Below, piece after piece: positions 1 to 5,542 of a stretch of DNA of 8,021 nucleotides. The DNA lies in the NCBI GenBank assembly GCA_026389675.1, contig JAPLHJ010000086.1:1-8021 (forward strand). The letters run 5' to 3'. A program made the translations under genes and the position numbers. This DNA comes from Chloroflexota bacterium. Its GTDB lineage: Bacteria; Chloroflexota; Dehalococcoidia; GIF9; UBA5629. The notes under the pieces were generated by a model that had not been told where the DNA came from, did not search any database, and worked only from the letters and a program-made list of their open reading frames with translations. Each line of letters starts with the position of its first letter. Position 1 is the first letter of the stretch.

Positions 1-123
1 TCCTGCTGTGGTCAGCAACAGGGTGGGGTCACCGTGCGGAATCAAAGAAGAACTGGGGATGACCTTATGCTGCTTTTCAATAAAAAAACTTAAAAATGAA
101 TTACGAATCTCTTTACTTTCCAC
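1..123 (-). CDS. alaS: Alanyl-tRNA synthetase, N-terminal fragment (partial at window edge)
   Basis: Class II aminoacyl-tRNA synthetase that charges tRNA-Ala in the cytoplasm. Only the first 41 codons are inside the window; the gene continues beyond position 1. The reading from the GTG at 123-121 contains [11 protein letters not shown] near residues 4-14 and then PSSSLIP followed by [11 protein letters not shown] at 31-41. This is the characteristic AlaRS amino terminus (family form roughly EIR..FL.FF...H..VPSSSL.P..DPTLLFTNAG), so identity is clear despite the short length. The GTG start is chosen because a Shine-Dalgarno site AGAGGTGA (131-138, complement) sits 7 nt upstream and because the homologous start falls here. 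It is divergent from the FmdB genes. The family is usually about 870-900 residues, so about 95% lies outside. Confidence 0.93.
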   Translation of the reverse strand, partial: MESKEIRNSFLSFFIEKQHKVIPSSSLIPHGDPTLLLTTAG

Positions 124-141
124 GGAAAATCACCTCTGCGC

Positions 142-171
142 ATTTTAGTAAAGGTAGCGTATCCAAGTCAA
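142..171 (-). promoter_or_regulatory. Predicted sigma70-type promoter of alaS
   Basis: On the minus strand, TTGACT (171-166) and TAAAAT (147-142) are separated by 18 bp; each matches the sigma70 consensus at five of six positions. Transcription would start near 137-134, giving a leader that begins at or within the Shine-Dalgarno site of alaS. The boxes are seen; promoter function is inferred. Confidence 0.6.
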
Positions 172-207
172 TGAAAAATGCAAATCTTCCCTTTGCCCTA
201 TCTGAGC

Positions 208-237
208 TTAGAATCATCGGACAACATATGTTACAAT
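208..237 (+). promoter_or_regulatory. Possible extended -10 promoter for the FmdB genes
   Basis: TACAAT (232-237) is preceded by TG one base upstream (229-230), the extended -10 pattern, with only a weak -35 (TTAGAA, 208-213, spacer 18). A 10-bp perfect palindrome AACATATGTT (223-232) overlaps it. The start of transcription would be near 244, just before the AAGGAA ribosome site at 247-252. Support is moderate because the -35 is poor. Confidence 0.4.
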
Positions 238-258
238 CAGGGCGTTAAGGAAACAAAC

Positions 259-643
259 ATGCCTGTTTATGAATACCGCTGCAAAAACTGTAACAGCAAG
301 GTAGAAATATACCTGCCAAAATTCACCGGCGAGTCTCCGCTCTGCCCCAAAATTCACCGGCGAGTCTCCGCTCTGCCCGAAATGCCAGCAAAATTCACTT
401 GAGCGCATTTTCTCCAGCTTTATGATGCAAAAATCTTATAAAGATGTATATGATAACATTCTTTCCGATTCACAGCTAACACGGGGCTTGATGAACAATG
501 ACCCCCGGGCACTCGCGGAATGGAACAAGAAAATGAGCGGCGGTGAACCAATCGCTCCTGAATACCAGGAAACCATGGAGCGGATGGAGCGGGGCGATAT
601 GCCTGCGGGTCCGTCTCCTGCTGAACAACCACCGGCCGAATAA
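259..643 (+). pseudogene. FmdB-family zinc-ribbon protein, frameshifted by a 31-bp tandem duplication
   Basis: Starts MPVYEYRCKNC, the typical FmdB-family opening (MPxYEYxCxxC), from the ATG at 259 with AAGGAA 6 nt upstream. A longer start at 178 adds residues unlike the family and is rejected. After residue 29 an exact second copy of 31 bp (316-346 repeated at 347-377) shifts the frame, and the reading ends at a TGA (400-402) after 47 residues. Deleting one copy gives a continuous 117-residue protein. It has the second zinc pair CPKC (Cys8, Cys11, Cys29, Cys32), then ERIFSSF and a tail ending in a Pro/Ala/Glu-rich stretch with stop at 641-643. The downstream part (about 422-643) keeps a clean open frame, so the damage is recent or is an assembly error. 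FmdB proteins are small putative regulators of unclear biochemical role; the neighbour at 667 is a paralogue. Confidence 0.85.
316..377 (+). repeat. Perfect 31-bp tandem duplication (two copies)
   Basis: Positions 316-346 and 347-377 are identical over all 31 bases; the match at offset 31 extends one base further (347/378) and then breaks. Because 31 is not a multiple of three, it frameshifts the FmdB gene that contains it. The short word AAAATTCAC occurs in each copy (318-326, 349-357) and a third time at 390-398, which may favour slippage. Confidence 0.95.
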
Positions 644-666
644 ACACAATTTACCGGTTTACGAGC

Positions 667-1041
667 ATGCCTTTATACGAATACATATGCGGCAACTGTA
701 ATAAAAGGGTGACCGTTTTCCTGCGTACGGCAGCGGCAGAGGCGAATCATAGCTGCCCGGTATGCGGCAACAGCGGCCTGATCCGTATTATTTCCAGCTT
801 TGCCGTACATAAATCAATCCAGACTATACATGAGGAGAGCGGTACGCCTGGCCAGGCCGTCTCGCCGGACTACTATAAAGATCCACGCAATATCGGCAGG
901 CATCTTGAAAAGCGGCTGCAAGACTCGAATATTGAGATACCCCCTGACATAAGGAGAACCATAGACGAGGCAAGGGAAGGCAACCTTCCGGCTTCCCTCA
1001 AGGATCTGGACAGTGCAGCAGCAGATTCTGCGTATCATTGA
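667..1041 (+). CDS. FmdB-family zinc-ribbon protein (intact paralogue)
   Basis: A 124-residue protein opening MPLYEYICGNC, with zinc-ribbon cysteine pairs Cys8/Cys11 (CGNC) and Cys30/Cys33 (CPVC), then IRIISSF around 39-45, the family pattern. The rest (about 60-124) is polar and probably helical or disordered. It is known as the FmdB putative regulatory family, named after a gene linked to formamidase in methylotrophs; the actual role is not established and the ribbon may bind zinc, nucleic acid or a partner protein. It begins 23 nt after the stop of the damaged paralogue, with no clear Shine-Dalgarno site, so translation may have been coupled to that gene. Its 3' end overlaps the start of the ThiD2-like gene by 29 nt in another frame. 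The two FmdB copies differ strongly after the ribbon, so the duplication is old. Confidence 0.88.
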   Translation: MPLYEYICGNCNKRVTVFLRTAAAEANHSCPVCGNSGLIRIISSFAVHKSIQTIHEESGTPGQAVSPDYYKDPRNIGRHLEKRLQDSNIEIPPDIRRTIDEAREGNLPASLKDLDSAAADSAYH

Positions 1042-1444
1042 CGCCAATATCAACCGCATAAGCGAAGGGTTACGTGTCCTGGAAGATATCAGCAGGTTTA
1101 TCATCGAGGATGAGGATATAACCCGCCGGCTTAAAACCCTGAGGCACCAATTAAACAAATTGGTTGCAGAAACAGGGCTTCATTTATTAGAGACAAGGGA
1201 CGCGGTCGGCGATGTCGGGGCGGACTCAGATGTAATTCACGATCACATGAACCTTTCTTCAATCGTCAGGGCAAATGCTAAAAGAGCTCAGGAAGGCATT
1301 CGTGTGCTTGAGGAGCTATCAAAACTCCCCGAACTAAAGGCTGTATTATCGGGAGCCGTGTTAAAGGAATCCAGGTATAAAATATATTCTATTGAGAAAA
1401 TCCTGATAACCCGGCTATCTGATCACCATACCAAAAATAAATAA
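1013..1444 (+). CDS. ThiD2-like protein (probable HMP-phosphate kinase of thiamine synthesis)
   Basis: A 143-residue protein resembling the domain found alone, or fused in front of thiamine-phosphate synthase, in many bacteria. In established work this domain, ThiD2, phosphorylates hydroxymethylpyrimidine phosphate to the diphosphate. Visible marks: ILRIIDANINRISEGLRVLED at about 5-25, TRRLKTLRH at 37-45, RDAVGDVG near 62-69, then ANAKRAQEGIRVLEELSK at 87-104. The first and last of these are an internal repeat (ANxxRxxEGxRVLExxS), which fits an ancient duplication within the domain. No thiamine-phosphate synthase domain follows, so this is the free-standing form. The start is GTG at 1013, with AAGGAT (1000-1005) 7 nt upstream inside the end of the FmdB gene; the overlap of 29 nt implies co-translation. 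The product is probably cytoplasmic. Kinase function is inferred from family membership; I am fairly sure of the family. Confidence 0.82.
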   Translation: MQQQILRIIDANINRISEGLRVLEDISRFIIEDEDITRRLKTLRHQLNKLVAETGLHLLETRDAVGDVGADSDVIHDHMNLSSIVRANAKRAQEGIRVLEELSKLPELKAVLSGAVLKESRYKIYSIEKILITRLSDHHTKNK

Positions 1445-1517
1445 CCGTGGGAGCCCTGAGGGTGCTTATTTACGGCTGGCTTTTTCAACAGAAAATAGTC
1501 CCCCATTTATAAAAAAT

Positions 1518-1533
1518 TAGGCAATTATGCCTA
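1518..1533. promoter_or_regulatory. Perfect dyad upstream of the hppA promoter
   Basis: TAGGCA and TGCCTA flank a 4-nt centre (ATTA), a perfect 6-bp inverted repeat ending 11 bp before the hppA -35 box. It could be a protein-binding site. Read on the minus strand it is followed by six T residues and so also looks like a leftward intrinsic terminator, but no leftward gene would use it. Function is unproven. Confidence 0.4.
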
Positions 1534-1544
1534 TCAAATTTAGC

Positions 1545-1573
1545 TTGACTTTAGCGGTTGCCACTGCTAAAAT
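1545..1573 (+). promoter_or_regulatory. Strong sigma70-type promoter of hppA
   Basis: TTGACT (1545-1550) and TAAAAT (1568-1573) are separated by exactly 17 bp; each box has five of six consensus bases. Transcription would start near 1580 and give a leader of about 65 nt to the ATG at 1645. It uses the same TTGACT/TAAAAT boxes as the alaS promoter. Confidence 0.7.
1550..1571. promoter_or_regulatory. Candidate operator: 22-bp dyad in the hppA promoter spacer
   Basis: Half-sites TTTAGCGGT and ACTGCTAAA surround a 4-nt centre (TGCC). Eight of nine arm positions are complementary, the ninth a G/T pair. The dyad runs from the last base of the -35 to inside the -10 box, so a bound dimer would cover the spacer. 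This suits a repressor, or less likely a spacer-acting activator. It does not match CIRCE, whose TTAGC/GCTAA ends are further apart. The symmetry is seen; the role is inferred. Confidence 0.5.
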
Positions 1574-1583
1574 CTCCGATTTG

Positions 1584-1615
1584 GTGGGTACGTGTCTCCG
1601 CATAAACGTAACCAC
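1584..1615 (+). other. Predicted stem-loop in the hppA mRNA leader
   Basis: Arms GTGGGTACGT (1584-1593) and ACGTAACCAC (1606-1615) pair over ten positions with one G/A mismatch and leave a 12-nt loop. It would lie within a few nucleotides of the predicted mRNA 5' end and well clear of the AAGGAGG ribosome site at 1634-1640. It could protect the mRNA 5' end or control expression; I do not recognise it as a known riboswitch class. Confidence 0.4.
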
Positions 1616-1644
1616 AAGTATTTTCAAATAAGTAAGGAGGTACT

Positions 1645-3825
1645 ATGGTACAAATTCCCCCGATCTTTTGGATCGTTCCTGTCGCCGGTGTACTGACAGT
1701 CCTGTTTGCCACATGGTTGGCAATCAGCATCATGCGCCGACCCACGGGCACACCAAAGATGAAAGAAATCGGCGACATGATTTTTGAAGGTGCGTGGGCG
1801 TTCCTTAAAAGGCAATATGGCACTATCGCAATGTATACAATAGTAGTTGCCATAATTATCGGCGTAATCGTTGCCGTGTTGCCGCCGGAGGAAGCACTTC
1901 AGAAGGCCGGCTACGACCCGTTCTCAATTGGCTGGCACACGGCTCTTGCTTTCCTGGTTGGCGCCATTTGTTCCGGCGTATCCGGTTTCATCGGCATGTA
2001 CATTGCCGTGAAATCCAACGTACGCTGCGCAGCCGCTGCACAGAAAAATCTTACCGAGGCTGTAAAAGTAGCACTTCACGGTGGCGCTGTATCGGGTTTC
2101 CTTATCACCGCGCTTAGCCTCATCGGCGTAACTGTTATTTTCTTTTCATTCGGTGGGGCCACTACCCCACAGTTATCTCCCCATCTTATAGTTGGCTTCG
2201 GCTTCGGCGCCAGCTTCGTCGCACTCTTCGCACAGCTCGGCGGCGGTATCTATACCAAGGCCGCTGATATGGGCGCCGACCTCGTGGGTAAGGTCGAGGC
2301 CGGCATTCCCGAAGACGATCCCCGCAACGCCGCCGTAATCGCTGATTTAGTCGGCGACAACGTTGGTGATTGCGCCGGCCGTGGTGCAGACCTCTTCGAA
2401 TCAACCGCTGCCGAGAATATCGGCGCCATGATCCTGGGTGTAATTGCATATGTGGCAACCCAGAACGTGGCCTGGATCCTTTTCCCGCTGGTTGTCCGCG
2501 GCTTTGGCATGATCGCCAGCATGATCGGTATCATGATCGTGAAGGCAAAAGAAGAAGAGAATGCCATGAATGCTCTTAACCGCGGCTACTATGTAGCCAT
2601 CGCGCTGTCCGTAGTCGGACTGGCCATTACTGTTAACTTCATGCTCGGCAACTGGTGGCTTTTCGCTGCCGGCATCGTAGGTATTGCCGCCAGCATCGCC
2701 ATCATTTTCGTCACCCAGTATTACACTGAATCCCGTTACAAACCGGTCCAGGATATAGCCGAAGCTTCCAAAACCGGACCGGCCACCAATATCGTGGCTG
2801 GCGTAGCGGTAGGCTTCGAAACTACTTTCGCTACTGCTTTGGTTATCGGCACCGCCCTGATTCTTTCCTACCTCTTTGGTACTCTTAGCGGTGTCCAGGG
2901 CGGAGGCGCGTTCGGCACGGCCGTTGCTACCATGGGCATGCTGATGACCTGCCCGTACGTCCTTTCAATGGATACATTTGGCCCCATCACTGACAATGCC
3001 AACGGAGTCAACGAGATGGCAGGCGCCGGCCCGGAGATCCGCAAGATAACCGACAGGCTGGACGCTGTTGGCAACACAACCAAGGCCCTTACCAAGGGTT
3101 ATGCCATGGTTTCCGCCGGCCTGGCTGCCTTCCTGCTTTTCCAGGCATATCTTGACAGGGTGTCATTCCTCAGATTTGGAGAAGCCGGTAAATTCGCCGT
3201 TGTAGATATTGCCCGCATAGAGGTCTTCGTGGGGGCGCTTCTCGCCGCCATGCTTGTATACCTCTTCAGCTCATGGGCAATCAAATCGGTCGGACGCACT
3301 GCCAGCAGCATCATTGCTGCGGTTCGCAAGCAATTCCATGATCATCCCGGCATTATGGCCGGTACTGAGAAACCCAACTATGGCGAGATCGTGGATATCA
3401 CAGCCAAAGCAGGCCTCAAAGAGATGATCGCCCCGGCCCTGCTGGTAGTACTGGCGCCGGTAGTCGTGGGCTTGCTCTTCAAGTTCCTTCCCGGTATTCC
3501 TCTGGCCGGCGGCAAGTTCTATAACTGGGACGCCGCGCAGGTTGTGGCCGCACTGCTTATGGTCGGCACAATCGCAGGCATTATGCTCGCCTCCTTCATG
3601 AACAATGGCGGCGGCGCCTGGGACAATGCCAAAAAGATGATTGAAGACGATCAGCTTAAGGATGCAAACGGCAAAGTGCTCGGCAAAGGTTCCGATGCAC
3701 ATAAGGCTGCCGTGGTTGGAGACACCGTGGGTGACCCGTTCAAGGATACTGCCGGTCCATCACTTCACGTGCTGGTAAAGCTACTGGCCACCATCACCCT
3801 GGTTCTCTGCCCGCTCTTCGTCTAA
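1645..3825 (+). CDS. hppA: Membrane-bound proton-translocating pyrophosphatase, K+-independent type
   Basis: Integral membrane pump that couples hydrolysis of pyrophosphate to ion transport across the cytoplasmic membrane, recovering energy from biosynthetic pyrophosphate. At 726 residues and with many hydrophobic segments (about 16 expected for the family) it is full length. Catalytic motifs are intact: GADLVGKVE at 210-218, EDDPRN at 223-228, DLVGDNVGDCAG at 234-245 followed by ADLFES, and GDTVGDPFKDTAGPS at 692-706. In GNTTKALTKG, Lys480 and Thr483 occupy the positions that established work uses to separate K+-independent enzymes (Lys) from K+-dependent ones (Ala). Na+-pumping members are K+-dependent, so this enzyme most likely moves H+. 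AAGGAGG lies 4 nt before the ATG. It is transcribed alone: its own promoter lies upstream and a strong terminator follows 22 nt after the stop. Confidence 0.97.
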   Translation: MVQIPPIFWIVPVAGVLTVLFATWLAISIMRRPTGTPKMKEIGDMIFEGAWAFLKRQYGTIAMYTIVVAIIIGVIVAVLPPEEALQKAGYDPFSIGWHTALAFLVGAICSGVSGFIGMYIAVKSNVRCAAAAQKNLTEAVKVALHGGAVSGFLITALSLIGVTVIFFSFGGATTPQLSPHLIVGFGFGASFVALFAQLGGGIYTKAADMGADLVGKVEAGIPEDDPRNAAVIADLVGDNVGDCAGRGADLFESTAAENIGAMILGVIAYVATQNVAWILFPLVVRGFGMIASMIGIMIVKAKEEENAMNALNRGYYVAIALSVVGLAITVNFMLGNWWLFAAGIVGIAASIAIIFVTQYYTESRYKPVQDIAEASKTGPATNIVAGVAVGFETTFATALVIGTALILSYLFGTLSGVQGGGAFGTAVATMGMLMTCPYVLSMDTFGPITDNANGVNEMAGAGPEIRKITDRLDAVGNTTKALTKGYAMVSAGLAAFLLFQAYLDRVSFLRFGEAGKFAVVDIARIEVFVGALLAAMLVYLFSSWAIKSVGRTASSIIAAVRKQFHDHPGIMAGTEKPNYGEIVDITAKAGLKEMIAPALLVVLAPVVVGLLFKFLPGIPLAGGKFYNWDAAQVVAALLMVGTIAGIMLASFMNNGGGAWDNAKKMIEDDQLKDANGKVLGKGSDAHKAAVVGDTVGDPFKDTAGPSLHVLVKLLATITLVLCPLFV

Positions 3826-3847
3826 TACTCGCACTACAAACAACTAT

Positions 3848-3885
3848 AAAAGGGGCAATCACCTGATAAAGGGATTGCCCCTTTT
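3848..3885. terminator. Bidirectional intrinsic terminator between hppA and the metallo-hydrolase gene
   Basis: A perfect 13-bp inverted repeat (3848-3860 with 3873-3885) with a 12-nt loop, core GGGGCAATC/GATTGCCCC, with an A tract at its left end and a T tract at its right end. It therefore works in either direction in principle. It starts 22 nt after the hppA stop and overlaps the last nine codons, including the stop, of the convergent gene. Confidence 0.88.
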
Positions 3886-4482
3886 CTCATCGCCGATAGT
3901 GGTTGCCGGACCGTGACCGGGATATACAATCGTATTATCAGGAAGCGTGTACAGTTTGGTCTTTATGCTTGATTCCAACTGCTTGTAGCTGCAGCCCGGA
4001 AAATCCGTTCTGCCGATACCGGCATTAAAAAGCGTATCACCACTGAATAAAATACCCTGCCCGTATAAAGAGATCTCATCCGGGCTATGGCCGGGTGTAA
4101 AAAGCACTTCAAAATGCAGGTCGTCGATATCGATTTTATCACCGTCAGTTAAGAATATGTCCGGTTCAGGTATCCTGGCCGACCCACCAGACATAGCCGC
4201 CACTAATTTCACAAAAGCTCCGGGGGATTGTTTTTCAGATCCCGATCCCACGGCAAGCCTTGCGCCGGTCGCGTCTTTGATACTTTTGACCGCCCCGATA
4301 TGATCGAAATGCGAATGTGTAACTACAATCATAGCTACGGACAGTTTATCAGCCTCAGCCGTCTTCAATATTAACTTCGCATCCGCACCCGGGTCGACGA
4401 CCATGCACTTCCTGGTAATCACGGAGCCGACGATGTAGCAATTAGTCGCTATGAAACCGACGGTCAAAGCTTTTAATATCAT
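3859..4482 (-). CDS. Metallo-beta-lactamase-fold hydrolase, glyoxalase II-like
   Basis: A 207-residue cytoplasmic protein (no signal peptide) with the metal ligands of the superfamily: H56-S-H58-F-D60-H61 (THSHFDH), His132 (TPGHS), Asp149 (SGDTLF) and His190 (YPGHG). The spacing and the GxGRTDFPG stretch at 156-163 place it near the hydroxyacylglutathione hydrolase/YcbL group, which hydrolyse thioesters or related substrates using two metal ions. The substrate cannot be told, and a true glutathione pathway is doubtful in the suggested lineage. The ATG at 4482 has GGGAG (4490-4494) 7 nt upstream. Its 3' end runs into the terminator stem, so the final residues (ending RGNPFIR) are encoded by the hairpin. 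It is separated from the upstream ABC operon by another hairpin and probably has its own promoter, which I could not define. Confidence 0.9.
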   Translation of the reverse strand: MILKALTVGFIATNCYIVGSVITRKCMVVDPGADAKLILKTAEADKLSVAMIVVTHSHFDHIGAVKSIKDATGARLAVGSGSEKQSPGAFVKLVAAMSGGSARIPEPDIFLTDGDKIDIDDLHFEVLFTPGHSPDEISLYGQGILFSGDTLFNAGIGRTDFPGCSYKQLESSIKTKLYTLPDNTIVYPGHGPATTIGDEKRGNPFIR

Positions 4483-4500
4483 TCCAATACTCCCAATTGT

Positions 4501-4566
4501 TATAAATAAAACCCAGCCTGCCTTAAGCAGTACAACAATAAACAGTTTACTGGCTTAAGCAGGCTG
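4501..4566 (-). terminator. Probable terminator of the NEW3/ABC operon (long bulged stem)
   Basis: Arms 4514-4532 and 4548-4566 pair over 18 bp, with one bulged base on each side (4522 and 4552) and a 15-nt loop; the outer arm is CAGCCTGC/GCAGGCTG. On the minus strand the stem is followed by GGG and then a T-rich run (complement of 4501-4511), as expected for leftward termination after the permease stop at 4593. The T run is interrupted, so efficiency is uncertain. Confidence 0.6.
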
Positions 4567-4592
4567 TGTCTACGGATTTGATAGGGGGGCTC

Positions 4593-5540
4593 TTAAGTGG
4601 CGCGGATCTCTTCGCGCATAAACCTTATATAGGCAATAGCAAAGCATACGGCGGTAAGGGCAATCAATCCGACCAGTTGGGGCCAAACGATCAACAGGCT
4701 CTGATAAAGCGGTAAAGGCGCAGGCCTAAGGCCGGAATAAATCCCTATCATCATCATGGTCGGACTGCTCGTGCCAAGGATGGGAAGCAACATAGCCTGG
4801 ATGCTTTCCACGTACAAAGTGCCGGGAGAGATGCGGCTAATCATCCTGTAAAGGTAATCGTATGAGGCCACTTGATCTACCGTCGAATCCTGATTGATAG
4901 GACTTACCGCTCCGGCGATCAGGTTGGCGATCAATCCTATGAAAAGGAACAGGAACAGCCAGATTGCAATTGAGGCCAGCGCCGACGTCGACGTTTTCTT
5001 AAATAGCACCGAGAAAAGTACGGCCAGCGACATCCAGAAAGCGCCATACAGTACGCTTACCAGGATAAACATGAATAAGCGGAGTATCTCCTCAGCTTCA
5101 GGCGGAACGCCGATCATACGAAGCCCGAGCCCGGCCACTAAAGTGACAACACTGATGACCAAAATAGCAATCATAACCAGCCCGGCCAGGAACTTGCCGT
5201 TAATAACATCATCCCTGTATATCGGCTGGGCGAGAAGACGGCTTAAGTTTCCGCTTGTCCGCTCACTGTTTACCGCGTCGAAACCCAGGGCTATGCCTAT
5301 GATAGGAATAAAAATCGACATGAACAAAGGAAATGAGAATGGTATATTGCTTCCGCTGACGATAAAAAGATTTAAGAAAATGAAGTTTGTAGAATCACCC
5401 ACAGTTGTCCGGATATTCTGAGCAGCGATATAAATTGTAGCTACTCCTGCAAGATAAACCAGCAAAAACAGAATAATAAACCGTTTGCTGTTGAAATTGT
5501 CCGCCAGTTCTTTCCAGAAGATCTCTGATAGGCCTGACAT
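4593..5540 (-). CDS. ABC-2 type transporter permease
   Basis: Membrane subunit of an ABC exporter, 315 residues. Hydrophobic segments lie at about 21-40, 69-87, 116-142, 153-180, 186-212 and 283-305, so six membrane spans are likely. The loop after the second span carries FDAVNSERTSGNLSRLLAQP followed by YRDDVINGKF (about 87-117), the conserved coupling region of the ABC-2 family (ERxxGxLxxLLxxPixRxxvixGK). A long extracytoplasmic stretch occurs between the fifth and sixth spans (about 213-282). The ATG lies only 2 nt after the TAG of the ATPase gene, so the two are translationally coupled. With a single permease gene a homodimer is expected, paired with two ATPase subunits. The substrate is unknown. 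Confidence 0.9.
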   Translation of the reverse strand: MSGLSEIFWKELADNFNSKRFIILFLLVYLAGVATIYIAAQNIRTTVGDSTNFIFLNLFIVSGSNIPFSFPLFMSIFIPIIGIALGFDAVNSERTSGNLSRLLAQPIYRDDVINGKFLAGLVMIAILVISVVTLVAGLGLRMIGVPPEAEEILRLFMFILVSVLYGAFWMSLAVLFSVLFKKTSTSALASIAIWLFLFLFIGLIANLIAGAVSPINQDSTVDQVASYDYLYRMISRISPGTLYVESIQAMLLPILGTSSPTMMMIGIYSGLRPAPLPLYQSLLIVWPQLVGLIALTAVCFAIAYIRFMREEIRAT

Positions 5541-5542
5541 AT

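Noticed and set aside
178..258. N-terminal extension of the first FmdB gene from the ATG at 178
   Set aside because: The added 27 residues are unlike the family, overlap the predicted promoter, and the MPVYEY start at 259 has its own ribosome site.
814..1158. 114-codon minus-strand frame
   Set aside because: It covers parts of two real plus-strand genes (FmdB and ThiD2-like) with family motifs and shows no motif of its own.
1452..1485. Possible terminator after the ThiD2-like gene
   Set aside because: Only short stems (AGCC/GGCT with a long loop, or a five-pair stem with a bulge) can be drawn before the five T residues; too weak to list as a feature.
1550..1571. CIRCE-type (HrcA) heat-shock operator
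   Set aside because: The TTAGC and GCTAA ends agree, but the spacing between them is 10 bp rather than the 17 bp of CIRCE and the inner bases differ.
3271..3702. 143-codon open frame on the minus strand
   Set aside because: It is antisense to conserved hppA sequence and looks like a shadow of its codon bias.
4499..4504. TATAAC as the -10 box of the metallo-hydrolase promoter
   Set aside because: It would start transcription inside the ribosome site, and no matching -35 is present.
4894..5421. 175-codon open frame on the plus strand
   Set aside because: It lies fully antisense to the ABC permease, whose family motifs and spans are clear. Its composition is that of a reverse-complement shadow and it has no recognisable domain.
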